Below are positions 37,421-47,178 of a stretch of DNA of 64,000 nt, piece after piece. The notes below the pieces were generated by a model that saw only the letters and a program-made list of their open reading frames with translations, was not told the DNA's origin and made no database searches. A program made the position numbers and the translations under genes. The DNA is from Rosistilla carotiformis (GTDB taxonomy: Bacteria; Planctomycetota; Planctomycetia; Pirellulales; Pirellulaceae): NCBI RefSeq assembly GCF_007753095.1, contig NZ_CP036348.1, forward strand, positions 7,045,411 to 7,109,410, given 5' to 3'. Each line of letters opens with the position of its first letter. Position 1 is the first letter of the stretch.

Positions 37421-38506
37421 ATGAAGTACGCAAGTGGCAGAACAACCATCCAGGCAATGTTGTGCATTGGATTCCTGGCGCTGACGGGATGCGATTCGAG
37501 CAAACCGGCCGCAAAATCCGACGCGGATGCTCCAGTGGCTACCGATGGCGATCCTACCGCCGCTGTCTCGCAACTAACCGGCAAGATCGCCGTCGAGGGT
37601 TCGAGCACCGTTGCACCGATCACCACTCAGGCGAAAGAACGCTTCAACGAACAGCATCCCGACGTCACGATCTCGGTCATCGGCGAAGGAACCAGCAACG
37701 GTTTTAAATCGTTCGTCAAGAAAGAGACCGACATTCAAGACGCATCGCGTCCGATCAAACAGAAGGAACTCGATAGCTGCAAGGAAAGTGGGCTGGAGTT
37801 CATCGAAGTCCCCGTCGCTTACGACGGTTTGACGATCGCCGTCCATCCCAAAAACAGCTTCGTCAAATCGCTGACCGTCGACCAACTGCAGAAGATCTTC
37901 CGCTCGGGCGATTCGGCCAAGACTTGGAAAGATGTCGATGCATCGTGGCCCGACAAGAAGATCTCGATCTTCTCGCCAGGAACCGGATCGGGCACCTACG
38001 ATTACTTCAGCGAAGTTGTAATCGGCAAAGAAGGATCGCTGCGCGACGACGGGCAAATCAATCTGAACGAAGATGACAACATCCTGGTTCGTGGCGTCGC
38101 AGGGGATGAATTTGCCATTGGATACTTCGGGTACTCGTACTACGAACGCAACAAGAAGGACCTGCAAGCGGTTCCGATCATCAACCCAGCTGGGGATGCC
38201 GTTTTGCCGACTGCCGAATCGATCGAATCGGGAGAGTACGCCCCCTTCAGCCGTCCGCTGTTGATCTACCTGAACGTCGAATCTTTGGACAAGGTCGAGG
38301 TCGAAACATTCATCGAATCGTACATGACGAACATTCGTGAAATTGTCGCCGCGGCGAACTATGTACCACTTCCCGAAAGCGTCTATACTGCCGCGACGCA
38401 AAACATCGAAAACCGCGTTGTCGGAACCCATTACCTGACGGCTGAAGGTGAAAAACGCGAGGGATCGATCCTCAACGTCTTTAAGCCTGAAAATTTGAAA
38501 AAGTAA
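37421..38506 (+). CDS. pstS: Phosphate ABC transporter substrate-binding lipoprotein PstS
   Basis: A 361-residue lipoprotein with lipobox L-T-G-C at Cys24. It contains the phosphate-binding segments E-G-S-S-T-V-A-P-I and S-P-G-T-G-S-G-T-Y-D-Y-F, which contact the anion in PstS. It binds phosphate in the periplasm and delivers it to PstCA. The gene opens a pstSCAB-phoU operon, and pstC begins two bases after its stop. GGAAAG precedes the start. No clear PhoB box was found in the 260-base upstream gap. Confidence 0.93.
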   Translation: MKYASGRTTIQAMLCIGFLALTGCDSSKPAAKSDADAPVATDGDPTAAVSQLTGKIAVEGSSTVAPITTQAKERFNEQHPDVTISVIGEGTSNGFKSFVKKETDIQDASRPIKQKELDSCKESGLEFIEVPVAYDGLTIAVHPKNSFVKSLTVDQLQKIFRSGDSAKTWKDVDASWPDKKISIFSPGTGSGTYDYFSEVVIGKEGSLRDDGQINLNEDDNILVRGVAGDEFAIGYFGYSYYERNKKDLQAVPIINPAGDAVLPTAESIESGEYAPFSRPLLIYLNVESLDKVEVETFIESYMTNIREIVAAANYVPLPESVYTAATQNIENRVVGTHYLTAEGEKREGSILNVFKPENLKK

Positions 38507-38508
38507 TT

Positions 38509-39465
38509 GTGTCGAGTGGAACACCAATCGAGTTGCCCAGTGCGTTGCGTGAGCGACGCATGCGGCCCAGTGCAACGAGCAAGCGAAACCAAACGTTTGT
38601 CGTCTCTTTATTAGTCCTATGCGCGACGCTCTCGATCGCAACCACGGTTGGCATCGTCACGATCTTGTTGACCGAATCGTATGGCTTTTTCTCCCGGATC
38701 GATCTCAGCGACTTTCTGCTGGGGACTGAGTGGACAATCGGTCGCTCGAAAAACGAAGCCGATTACAAATACGGAATCTGGCCGCTGATCTTGGGAACGC
38801 TGCGGATCACGCTGATCGCGATGGCGATCTCGATTCCGCTGGGGCTGACCACCGCGGTCTATTTGAGCGAATATGCACCGCGATGGATCCGAGCGATCCT
38901 CAAACCGGTGCTTGAAATCCTGGCAGGCATGCCGACGGTCGTGTTGGGCTATTTTGCCGTTGTCGTGATCACGCCAACGCTGCTCGAACCGCTCGGCTTC
39001 AAACCCTACAACGCGATGGCAGCGGGAATCGCGGTCGGCATCTTATGCCTGCCATTGGTCAGTTCGCTGGCCGAAGACGCATTGCAAGCCGTCCCCCGCA
39101 GCCTGCGTGAAGCGGTCTACGGGCTCGGCGGAACGCGATTCGACAGCGTGGTCAAGGTGGTGATACCGGCAGCGATGTCGGGAATTGTGTCGGCCTTCTT
39201 ATTGGCATTCGCCCGCGCAATCGGCGAAACGATGATCGTCGCGTTGGCCGCCGGTTCGATCCCGACATTTACGATGGATCCACGAGGCCCCTCGCAAACG
39301 ATGACTGGATTTATCGTTGAGGTCTTCCAAAGCGAAGACGTGATCCCCGGCACGATCGCGTATTATTCGATCTATGCCGTCGCCCTGACGCTCTTCTTAC
39401 TGACCTTCATTACAACCTTGATCGGACAATTCGTGCGCCGCCGATATCGTGAGGCTTACGAATGA
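38509..39465 (+). CDS. pstC: Phosphate ABC transporter permease PstC
   Basis: A 318-residue inner-membrane permease with six predicted helices and the cytoplasmic loop L-R-E-A-V-Y-G-L-G-G-T-R that contacts PstB. The usual PstC segments G-I-W-P-L-I-L-G-T and G-M-P-T-V-V-L-G-Y are present. It starts at GTG two bases after the pstS stop; an internal ATG at 38560 is a less likely alternative. It overlaps pstA by an ATGA, indicating translational coupling. Confidence 0.92.
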   Translation: MSSGTPIELPSALRERRMRPSATSKRNQTFVVSLLVLCATLSIATTVGIVTILLTESYGFFSRIDLSDFLLGTEWTIGRSKNEADYKYGIWPLILGTLRITLIAMAISIPLGLTTAVYLSEYAPRWIRAILKPVLEILAGMPTVVLGYFAVVVITPTLLEPLGFKPYNAMAAGIAVGILCLPLVSSLAEDALQAVPRSLREAVYGLGGTRFDSVVKVVIPAAMSGIVSAFLLAFARAIGETMIVALAAGSIPTFTMDPRGPSQTMTGFIVEVFQSEDVIPGTIAYYSIYAVALTLFLLTFITTLIGQFVRRRYREAYE

Positions 39466-40679
39466 ACCAGCCTGAATTCCAAGTCCCCGCCAGCGATCCG
39501 CGACGCGCAAAAAACCGCCAAGCGATCAGCAAGATCTTCCGCGTCGCCTGCATGTTGGTCGCCGTTCAAGCCGTCGTGATCTTGATCGTTCTGCTGACGA
39601 CCGTTTTTGTCCGCGGTGTCGACCAACTCTCTTGGGACTTCCTGACCGGCGTCCATCGCGACGACAACCCCGACGGCTCGGGGCTTTGGCCAGCGATCAT
39701 TGGATCGATCGTAATCTGTCTGATCTGCGGTGCTGCGGCGCTCCCCATCGGCATCGGCACGGCAATTTTCTTGGAAGAGTTCAAGCCCCGAAACAAGACG
39801 CTCCGCATCCTGCACAACTTGGTTCAATTGAACATTACGAACCTCGCTGGCGTCCCTTCGATCGTCTACGGGATCTTGGGGCTCACCGCATTCGTCTACA
39901 TGTTTGGACTATTTGGCACCTACGAAGCCAACAAGGCGGCCGAACTGGAATTTGGCGCCCAGCGTTACTATCAAGTGCGAACGTTGGCCAAAACCTTCGT
40001 CTGGATTCCCGCGACCGACAAGACGGTTCGCGTGTTGCGAATCGAAGAACCGATCACAGCGCGTTATCCCGATGGCGGTGACTTCAAACTCAACCTGATC
40101 GATCGCGGGGCGACTAAACCGAGCGATCCCACGGTGCTGGGGCAGACGGTCTATCGCGGATCGAAAGCCAGCATCTTTGCCAAGCACCCTTGGCATTACC
40201 TGCGTTTGCCGTTCCATAAGAGCGTGCTTTCGGCGGGCCTCACCCTGGCACTGGTTGTGCTTCCGATCGTCATCATCTCGTCGCAAGAATCGATCCGCGC
40301 GGTTCCCGACACGATGCGCGATGCCGGACTGGGACTGGGATGCACCCGCTGGCAGATGGTCCGCACGATCGTGTTGCCCGCATCGATTCCGGGAATTATG
40401 ACCGGGGCGATATTGGCGATGAGCCGCGCCGTTGGAGAGGCGGCGCCGTTGCTGGCGGTGATGGGGGGCGTTGTCGGAAAGCGACATGCACCCGAAAATT
40501 TGATGGACAATGCCGCTGCGATGCCGATCACAATTTACAACTGGGCCCGCGACGACAACCCCGGTTTTTGGGAACTTTCGGCAACGGCGATCATCGTCCT
40601 GCTGTGCCTGTTGTTGACGATGAATTCGATCGCCATCTTACTTCGCTACTGGGCGGAAAAGAAGTTTGCGTCCCGCTGA
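39462..40679 (+). CDS. pstA: Phosphate ABC transporter permease PstA, with large loop insertion
   Basis: A 405-residue permease; most PstA proteins have 280-300 residues. The core segments are present: P-S-I-V-Y-G-I-L-G before the insertion, then S-A-G-L-T-L-A-L-V-V-L-P-I-V and the loop M-R-D-A-G-L-G-L-G-C-T-R-W that docks on PstB. Between these, about residues 153-250 form an extra soluble region with mixed charge. It starts inside the pstC stop (ATGA). Role: inner-membrane phosphate channel with PstC. The purpose of the insert is not known. Confidence 0.9.
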   Translation: MNQPEFQVPASDPRRAKNRQAISKIFRVACMLVAVQAVVILIVLLTTVFVRGVDQLSWDFLTGVHRDDNPDGSGLWPAIIGSIVICLICGAAALPIGIGTAIFLEEFKPRNKTLRILHNLVQLNITNLAGVPSIVYGILGLTAFVYMFGLFGTYEANKAAELEFGAQRYYQVRTLAKTFVWIPATDKTVRVLRIEEPITARYPDGGDFKLNLIDRGATKPSDPTVLGQTVYRGSKASIFAKHPWHYLRLPFHKSVLSAGLTLALVVLPIVIISSQESIRAVPDTMRDAGLGLGCTRWQMVRTIVLPASIPGIMTGAILAMSRAVGEAAPLLAVMGGVVGKRHAPENLMDNAAAMPITIYNWARDDNPGFWELSATAIIVLLCLLLTMNSIAILLRYWAEKKFASR

Positions 40680-40739
40680 TCCCGATCGGTGGCGTCGCGT
40701 GCATCGACGAACCTAGCCTAAAATTACACTGCATTTTCA

Positions 40740-41576
40740 ATGTCTGACGCCGCAATCAAGCCCCAACACGACGCCACCCCCGCCATGATCAAAGGCTCCA
40801 GCGAACCGAAGGGCGAAAGTACGGAAACCGCCATCACCGCCAAGAACTTCAGTGCGTGGTATGGCGATTTCCAAGCGTTGCACGACATCACGCTGGAGAT
40901 CCCTAAAAACCGCGTGACGGCGTTTATCGGCCCGAGCGGTTGCGGCAAAAGCACCTTCCTGCGGTGGATCAATCGCATGAACGACACCGTTGCAATCGCC
41001 CACGCCAGCGGCACCCTGCACATGGGCGACACCGACCTGTTAGCGGCCCGCACCGATGTCGTCGACCTGCGCCGGAAGATTGGAATCGTCTTCCAAAAAC
41101 CCAATCCGTTCCCCAAGACGATTTTTGAAAACGTCGCCTTCGGCCCTCGCTTGCACATGCGGATCTCCCGTCGCGAACTGGAAGAACTCGTCGAATGGGC
41201 ACTTCGCAAAGCCGCTGTTTGGAACGAGGTGAAGGACCGGCTGAATGGACCTGCTTTCGGTTTGTCGGGGGGCCAACAGCAACGACTGTGCATCGCCCGC
41301 GCGATCGCAACTGGACCCGAAGTGCTGCTGATGGATGAACCCTGTTCGGCATTGGACCCGGCCAGCACGTTGGCGATCGAAGACCTGATCTACGAATTGC
41401 GGGAACAATATTCGATCGTGATCGTGACCCACAACATGCAACAGGCGTCGCGTTGCAGCGACAAAACGGCCTTCTTCTTCGAGGGCAAACTGATCGAACT
41501 CGGATCGACCCTGCAGGTCTTCACCAAGCCAACACACAAACAAACCGAAGACTATGTCAGCGGTAAATTCGGTTAA
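40740..41576 (+). CDS. pstB: Phosphate ABC transporter ATPase PstB
   Basis: A 278-residue ATPase with a 30-residue disordered N-terminal extension. Walker [10 protein letters not shown] (Lys70), the PstB-typical R-W-I-N-R-M-N-D, signature L-S-G-G-Q-Q-Q-R-L and Walker [13 protein letters not shown] identify it clearly. It powers PstCA. Separated from pstA by 60 bases. Confidence 0.95.
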   Translation: MSDAAIKPQHDATPAMIKGSSEPKGESTETAITAKNFSAWYGDFQALHDITLEIPKNRVTAFIGPSGCGKSTFLRWINRMNDTVAIAHASGTLHMGDTDLLAARTDVVDLRRKIGIVFQKPNPFPKTIFENVAFGPRLHMRISRRELEELVEWALRKAAVWNEVKDRLNGPAFGLSGGQQQRLCIARAIATGPEVLLMDEPCSALDPASTLAIEDLIYELREQYSIVIVTHNMQQASRCSDKTAFFFEGKLIELGSTLQVFTKPTHKQTEDYVSGKFG

Positions 41577-41650
41577 GCTCGACGCCACATCGCCCCTGGC
41601 GCACGCGAGCCCTCCCCCCACCGATCCTCTTGTCAACGAAGGTTAATAAC

Positions 41651-42373
41651 GTGTCGGACGAACTGAAGAACAAACTCCGCCGCACCCGGCACCTGCAGCG
41701 CAGCCTCGATCGCCTGCAATCCGATCTGCTGTCGCTGTTCGGCATCGTCGAACAAATGATCAACAAATCGGTCCGTTCGCTATACCAGCGTGACATCGGG
41801 CTTGCCGACGAAGTTATCACATCGGATGAAATCGTCGACCAACGCGAGGTGGCGATCGAAGACGATTGCCTGAAATTGTTGGCCCTTCATCAACCGGTCG
41901 CCAGCGACTTGCGCTGGACCACGACGGTCCTGAAAGTGAACAGCGACCTGGAACGGATTGCCGACCTCGCCTGCAACATTGCCGAACGGGCCAAGGCGCT
42001 GACCCATTTCCCGATGTTCCCGATCCCCGACGACTTCGAAATGATGGTCAGCGAAGCGACGACCATGGTCAGCCGAGCGCTCGATTCGTTCGTCGAAAGC
42101 AACACCGCACTTGCCCTCAGCGTGATGCGGACCGACGAACGTGTCGACGAATTGAACCGCAAACTGATCTTCGAACTGCGCGAGATCATGAAACGCGATC
42201 CCGAATCGGTCGAACCGGCGCTGCACTGCTTCAGCGCCGCCCGCCACTTGGAACGGATCGCGGATCTCGCCGAAAACATCGCCGAAGATGTGGTTTTCTT
42301 GGTCGACGGCGAAATCATTCGCCACAAGCCCGAAGAACACGGCCGCACCACACCGCGAGCCAACGGAAAGTAG
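41651..42373 (+). CDS. phoU: Phosphate signalling protein PhoU
   Basis: A 240-residue all-helical protein with two copies of the PhoU metal-binding motif: D-L-E-R-I-A-D-L-A-C-N-I-A-E and H-L-E-R-I-A-D-L-A-E-N-I-A-E. It links Pst transport to the PhoR-PhoB sensor and represses the Pho response when phosphate is ample. A GTG at 41651 with GAAGG upstream is preferred over the TTG at 41630. It closes the pst operon. No phoB or phoR lies in this window. Confidence 0.93.
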   Translation: MSDELKNKLRRTRHLQRSLDRLQSDLLSLFGIVEQMINKSVRSLYQRDIGLADEVITSDEIVDQREVAIEDDCLKLLALHQPVASDLRWTTTVLKVNSDLERIADLACNIAERAKALTHFPMFPIPDDFEMMVSEATTMVSRALDSFVESNTALALSVMRTDERVDELNRKLIFELREIMKRDPESVEPALHCFSAARHLERIADLAENIAEDVVFLVDGEIIRHKPEEHGRTTPRANGK

Positions 42374-42430
42374 CCCCGACGCGGCCGACGAGCCACTCCC
42401 TCGAGCGGCTCCGCCGACTTCCATTCACCG

Positions 42431-43393
42431 CTACGCCTGCTTCACACCGATGTTGATGTAGGCGTGAACGTGAGGGGCACCGCGGAAATGGCAAACGAGG
42501 TTCGGGCCTTCGATCCGCCACAGGTCCCAAACTTTATCGTTCAACAAGTCCTCATCTTGATAGAACGCCATTCGCAATTGATCGACGCCACCGTTGGCAT
42601 TTAAGATCGACATCGCTTCCTCGACATCGGTCTCGCGGTAGGGTGCGATGATCGTCCGCAGCGTCTGTTCGACCAGCTGCTTCTGCTCGCCAGAGAGATC
42701 GGCGACCGCAACCCCTTCGAACGTCCCTTCGCTCCCCTGCAGCTCAACCTCCCACTCCCCGGGAAAGCCTTCCACAAGTGCCGACTTCGATTGCTCGGCG
42801 TCCAACGACTTGAAGACCTCGTTGGCAACCGCTGTCTGGTATCCGAACAGGCTCCGTTTCGGGTTTCCGACACCATGGCCGTAAACCAACGGACCGCCAA
42901 AGGCAGCGCCGGGAACGCTGTTCCCATCGGCACGCAGCGTCAGGTGGCGCCCCGTCAGTTCCCACTGGAACTGGTCGGTCGATGGATCGCCAAAGATCGC
43001 GATCGCATAATTGTGAACCCCTTGGTGGTCGGAGGTCATCTGACGCTGGAACCTTTCGTAGCCATCCTCGGTGGTCACGCCGCGGATCACGCGGTCGATC
43101 AGGTCGCGTTGCTTGTCGCTGTAGAAGGTGTCGCCGATCTTGTGTTTGGTGACGTGCCAGTTGGCGCTGATCTCGGTTCGCTTGGAGTGATTGAAATCGA
43201 AGCAGATCTCGCCTCGCTGAGCATCCGACAACGAAGCGTACAATTCACCAACGGCACTCTCGGCGGGCTGCCGCGCCGCCGGGGCGCCGTGAGCAAACCG
43301 AGCGATCGAACCGGCCAAAGGAGCTGCCACGGTGGCAGCGCTGGCGATCCGAACGAATGAGCGACGATCGAGGGCGTTGGGTTGCCTGGTCAT
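42431..43393 (-). CDS. DUF3500 protein with Tat-type signal
   Basis: A 320-residue protein of the DUF3500 family. It begins with a twin-arginine signal (R-R-S-F-V-R-I-A-S-A-A), so it is exported folded. The body includes R-H-L-T-L-R-A and P-V-Y-G-H-type elements and ends with H-F-R-G-A-P-H-V-H-A-Y-I-N-I, a conserved His-rich end. The function of the family is not known. The ATG at 43391-43393 was chosen for the Tat signal; 74 upstream residues of the longer frame look non-coding. Confidence 0.82.
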   Translation of the reverse strand: MTRQPNALDRRSFVRIASAATVAAPLAGSIARFAHGAPAARQPAESAVGELYASLSDAQRGEICFDFNHSKRTEISANWHVTKHKIGDTFYSDKQRDLIDRVIRGVTTEDGYERFQRQMTSDHQGVHNYAIAIFGDPSTDQFQWELTGRHLTLRADGNSVPGAAFGGPLVYGHGVGNPKRSLFGYQTAVANEVFKSLDAEQSKSALVEGFPGEWEVELQGSEGTFEGVAVADLSGEQKQLVEQTLRTIIAPYRETDVEEAMSILNANGGVDQLRMAFYQDEDLLNDKVWDLWRIEGPNLVCHFRGAPHVHAYINIGVKQA

Positions 43394-43716
43394 ACGACGG
43401 TGAACTCCTAACTGGATGGATGGAGGCGGGAAAGCGAGAGAATCTATTTTACGGCTGCTCCTCACGCCTTGCATCTTTTTTCGGTCCATCGAGAGCGCAA
43501 CCGACACAAATTCATCGGTGCCGGCCCCCATCCTTCCTCGGTTCCCGCAAACAAGGCCGTCGACGTTGAATAAATCGCACGCCCCAACGGTTTGTTGCTT
43601 GCAATTGAGGATCAATCGAACAAGCTAAACGGGTGGGGAGGCGCTGAGCCTCCAAACCCTACGCGTGACTCAAAGCGCGTTTGTTTTTGGAGAGAGCGCG
43701 TTTTAGGCCAAGACCG
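43394..43716. other. Divergent intergenic region
   Basis: About 320 bases between the DUF3500 gene (minus) and the desaturase (plus). A GGAGGC-GCTGA-GCCTCC hairpin lies at 43637-43653. No gene recognised; promoters for both sides are expected. Confidence 0.45.
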
Positions 43717-44772
43717 ATGAGAACCGTTGATCAAATCCTGAGCGATGCGGCCGATGGAAATCGGCCAGCGACCGCAGAGAGCGAACTGCCGTTACCCCGA
43801 TTCTCGCGAACCCGACATATCGAAAGCGTGCGTGCGCTGTCGCAGATCAACGGTTGGCGAACGACAGGCTTCCTTGTCTTCCATTGGGCGCTGATCATCG
43901 CGGCGATGCTCGCCGCCGGCTATAGCGGCCATTGGGCGGTTTATCTGGTCGCCGCGTTTGTTGTCGCCAGCCGGATGCAGGCCTTCGGCGTCATGCTTCA
44001 CGACGGAGCCCATTACCTGCTGTACAAAAACCGCAGCGTCAACGATGTCGTCAGCGATCTGTTCATCGCCTTTCCGATCGGGATGAGCACCACGTTGTAT
44101 CGCCGCACCCACTTCCGCCACCACCGATTTGCCAACACCGAAGAGGACCAAGACCTCGCCGCACAGCGTGAAGAACACGAATGGTTTGAATGGCCCAAAA
44201 CCCGCTGGGGCTGCTTCGTCACGATGCTTCGCAGCTTGCTGGGAATCAATGCCCACCGCAGCTGGATCCTCTTCAAGCACTGGGCCCCGTGGTACCATTT
44301 AATGAAGCCCGTTGATGCCGCGTTCCCGATGCGCGCTCGCGTGCTGTACGTGCTGTCAATGATCTTCGTCTATTCCTTCTTCGCCATCGCGATCAAGATT
44401 TCGCCACAGATCACCTTCTCCCTGATGGCACTTTACGTTCTCTCGGGCATCACGCTACTGAACCTGATCAATCGCGTACGCGCCACCGCGGAACATCTGG
44501 GAACAGAGCAAACGCACGAACTGAACGCTACGCGAACGGTGATTCCAAATCTGTGCGAACGGATCATGATCGCCCCCCATGGCGTCAACTACCACCTGGA
44601 ACACCATCTGTTCCCATCGGTTCCCGGTTGCAACCTCGCCAAATTGCACAACGAATTGATGCAGGACGAAGAATTCCGCGAGCACGCCCACGTGACGAAG
44701 TCCTACGCGGGCGTGATCCGCGAACTGATGACACCGCGACAGAACGATGAATCACCCAGCCCGACTGGCTAG
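43717..44772 (+). CDS. Membrane fatty acid desaturase
   Basis: A 351-residue integral membrane protein of the fatty acid desaturase family. The three histidine boxes are H-D-G-A-H (95-99), H-F-R-H-H (132-136) and H-L-E-H-H (293-297), which hold the di-iron centre. Four main hydrophobic segments are visible. It introduces a double bond in acyl chains or a related lipid, with oxygen and an electron donor that is not encoded nearby. The ATG at 43717 follows a long TTG-started frame whose first 12 residues are unsupported. Its 3' end overlaps the convergent methyltransferase by 21 bases. Confidence 0.88.
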   Translation: MRTVDQILSDAADGNRPATAESELPLPRFSRTRHIESVRALSQINGWRTTGFLVFHWALIIAAMLAAGYSGHWAVYLVAAFVVASRMQAFGVMLHDGAHYLLYKNRSVNDVVSDLFIAFPIGMSTTLYRRTHFRHHRFANTEEDQDLAAQREEHEWFEWPKTRWGCFVTMLRSLLGINAHRSWILFKHWAPWYHLMKPVDAAFPMRARVLYVLSMIFVYSFFAIAIKISPQITFSLMALYVLSGITLLNLINRVRATAEHLGTEQTHELNATRTVIPNLCERIMIAPHGVNYHLEHHLFPSVPGCNLAKLHNELMQDEEFREHAHVTKSYAGVIRELMTPRQNDESPSPTG

Positions 44773-45636
44773 CTTCTCGAAGCTCAAGATCAGGTATCGG
44801 ATCATCTTTTTGCGTGACGCTTTCTGCAGCCAACCGGTCGCCTGCAGGAACAGCTCGGCGTGCTTCTGGTCGTGCCAGCGCCGCGCCCCTTCACACAAGA
44901 AGTCGTACGTCGGCAGCGTCTGCTCCGTCACATCGTCGCAGACCAGCAACCGCATCCCATGCTCGGCGGCTAACTGCTCATAGCCTTCCAGGCTACACGA
45001 CATGTCCACGTCGCCGTAGGTCCACTGAATCGCTTCGCTCATCGGGCCCGCTCCGCCATCCATAAAGGCAGCCATTCGTGGCTGGGGGACAAAATCGGAG
45101 AGGCTCAGCACGCCACCGGGACGCAAAACCCGCGACGCTTCGGCGAAGAATCGCGGCCGGTCAAAGTGAAAGATACATTCCACCGCTAGGACGGCATCAA
45201 ATCCCGCGTCGTCCAACGGCAACGATGCCGCGTCGGCACAGATCCACTGGATTTGGTTGCCCGCCGCCGGGACCACCAGCTCCTCGGCCCGTTGCAATTG
45301 ACGCGAATCGATATTGATTCCGGTCATCGCCAGCGATTGATAACGCTCGTTCAGGCTTGCGATCGTGCCGCCGAAACCACAGCCGACGTCCGCGATTCGG
45401 GCGGGCGGTTGGATCTTGGCCGCGTCGCAGATCCGCTGGCACATCCGTTCGGCGGCTTGCAAATAGTCGGCGGCCGTTCCGTCGGCGGCATTCGATTCCC
45501 ACAGCCCCCAATGAACATGCCTGCCAAACGCAGTCACCGCTTCGTGATCGCCCGATGCGATCCGATCGAACAGAACATCGAAGTAGGGCGGATTGGGAGA
45601 TTCGGATGCGTTCACGATAGGAGAATTCAAGGGCAA
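44752..45636 (-). CDS. SAM-dependent methyltransferase (class I)
   Basis: A protein of up to 294 residues with the SAM motif I V-G-C-G-F-G-G-T near residue 90, motif II D-A-V-L-A-V-E-C-I-F-H-F, and post-I L-R-P-G-G-V-L-S-L-S-D. This resembles small-molecule or lipid methyltransferases of the Methyltransf_11 type. The start is doubtful: TTG at 45636 gives the full frame and GTG at 45615 a shorter one; no ATG fits. Convergent overlap with the desaturase gene is 21 bases. Substrate unknown. Confidence 0.75.
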   Translation of the reverse strand: MPLNSPIVNASESPNPPYFDVLFDRIASGDHEAVTAFGRHVHWGLWESNAADGTAADYLQAAERMCQRICDAAKIQPPARIADVGCGFGGTIASLNERYQSLAMTGINIDSRQLQRAEELVVPAAGNQIQWICADAASLPLDDAGFDAVLAVECIFHFDRPRFFAEASRVLRPGGVLSLSDFVPQPRMAAFMDGGAGPMSEAIQWTYGDVDMSCSLEGYEQLAAEHGMRLLVCDDVTEQTLPTYDFLCEGARRWHDQKHAELFLQATGWLQKASRKKMIRYLILSFEKLASRAG

Positions 45637-45715
45637 GGGATGGCGTACCGACCGGACCTAGTGTATCGATAATACTTGAAGACGACACCCTCGCCCCCTA
45701 CGAGAAACGACTGCC

Positions 45716-46909
45716 ATGCCGACATCGATTCCATTGGACACCCAACAAGCCGTCGACCGCGTGATCCGATTGATGGCAATCCCTGGCATCAGCGGCCACG
45801 AGACCGCGGTCTCTGAAGCGATCATCGCCGAACTGACCGACGCCGGCGCCGCGATCGCTCAGTTCAGCTACGACGATGCCAACACGCGAACTCGATTGGC
45901 CGGTGCCGTCGGCAACCTGATCTTTCATCTGCCTGGCAAGCCGGAACTGCCGACACGCCTACTGACCGCACACATGGACACCGTGCCGATCTGCGAAGGA
46001 GCTCAACCGGCACGGCAAGGCAACCAAGTCGTCTCGACCGACCCGACGACCGGACTGGGGGCCGACGATCGCGCCGGCTGCGCGGCGATCCTGACCGCCG
46101 CACTCGAAGCGATTCAATTGCAAGGCGAACATCCGCCCCTGGTCTTCGCGTGGTTGATTCAAGAAGAAGTTGGCCTGCAGGGCGCACGGCATCTCGACAT
46201 TGGCAAGATCGGCCACGTCGACCTCGCTTTCAACTTTGATGGCGGCACCGTCGACAAACTAACCATCGGCGCGACCGGCGGCGAGCGGATGGAGATCAAG
46301 ATCCTCGGCCGGCCCAGTCACGCGGGCGTCGCTCCCGAACAAGGGATCAGCGCGATCGCCATCGCAAGCCTCGCGATCGCTCGCCTGCACAACGACGGCT
46401 GGCACGGCCGCGTCGAGAAACCCGAGGGACGCGGCACCAGCAACGTCGGCGTGATGCAAGGCGGCCAGGCGACAAACGTCGTCACTCCGGAAGTCAATGT
46501 GCGCGTCGAAGCCCGCAGCCACGATTCGGCGATGCGAACGCGGATCGTCGACGAAATTCGATCGGCCTTTGAATGGGCGGCCACGCAGGTCACCGCCGCC
46601 GATGGCACTGTCGGCCAGATCGAATTCCATTCCCACCTGGAATACGACTCGTTCCGCATCGACGACAAGTCCCCAAGCGTCCGGATGGCTGCGGCAGCCG
46701 TCGAACAACTGGGCCGCAAACCCTACACCGAACTGGCCGGTGGCGGACTCGATGCCAACTGGCTCTACAAACACGGCATCCCGGCGGTCACGCTGGGCTG
46801 TGGCCAAAAGAACATCCACACCGCAAACGAAACGTTGGAAATCGACGACTATTTGGACGCCTGCCGCGTCGCGATCGCTTTGGCCTGCGGCACGACGAGT
46901 GGCGTGTAG
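45716..46909 (+). CDS. M20 peptidase (peptidase T-like tripeptide aminopeptidase)
   Basis: A 397-residue di-zinc peptidase of the M20 family. Metal and catalytic segments are T-A-H-M-D-T-V-P, L-G-A-D-D-R-A-G, Q-E-E-V-G-L-Q-G and a C-terminal I-H-T-A-N-E. A dimerisation domain with G-R-P-S-H-A-G-V-A-P lies between. It probably removes N-terminal residues from small peptides in the cytoplasm. The next gene starts 2 bases after its stop, so a shared transcript is very likely. Confidence 0.88.
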   Translation: MPTSIPLDTQQAVDRVIRLMAIPGISGHETAVSEAIIAELTDAGAAIAQFSYDDANTRTRLAGAVGNLIFHLPGKPELPTRLLTAHMDTVPICEGAQPARQGNQVVSTDPTTGLGADDRAGCAAILTAALEAIQLQGEHPPLVFAWLIQEEVGLQGARHLDIGKIGHVDLAFNFDGGTVDKLTIGATGGERMEIKILGRPSHAGVAPEQGISAIAIASLAIARLHNDGWHGRVEKPEGRGTSNVGVMQGGQATNVVTPEVNVRVEARSHDSAMRTRIVDEIRSAFEWAATQVTAADGTVGQIEFHSHLEYDSFRIDDKSPSVRMAAAAVEQLGRKPYTELAGGGLDANWLYKHGIPAVTLGCGQKNIHTANETLEIDDYLDACRVAIALACGTTSGV

Positions 46910-46911
46910 CG

Positions 46912-47178
46912 ATGGAACTCGACGACGAATTGTGCCTCTGCTTTCACGTCACGAAACGGAAAGTCGTCAACCACATCCGGATCCACAAACCGGTCAAAGC
47001 GAGCCAGTTGAGCGAGTGTTTTGGCGCGGGGACCGGTTGCGGCTGGTGCCGTCCGTTCCTGCAGCGGTTACTGGAACAATCGACCCAACAGATCGAGCAC
47101 CCCGACGACGGCCTCCCCGACACCACGTCTTACGCATCGGGGCGTCAACAGCATCGCAAGAACAAAGGACTCACTTGA
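46912..47178 (+). CDS. BFD-type [2Fe-2S] ferredoxin domain protein
   Basis: An 88-residue protein. Residues 8-46 carry Cys8-x-Cys10, then Cys43-x-x-Cys46 (C-L-C-F-H and G-C-G-W-C), the pattern C-x-C-x32-C-x2-C of bacterioferritin-associated ferredoxin domains. The C-terminal 35 residues are polar and probably disordered. In other bacteria the domain binds a [2Fe-2S] cluster, in some as a partner of bacterioferritin. Here it sits between an M20 peptidase and a serine hydrolase, with a 1-base overlap (TGATG) with the next gene. No bacterioferritin is nearby. Confidence 0.82.
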   Translation: MELDDELCLCFHVTKRKVVNHIRIHKPVKASQLSECFGAGTGCGWCRPFLQRLLEQSTQQIEHPDDGLPDTTSYASGRQQHRKNKGLT

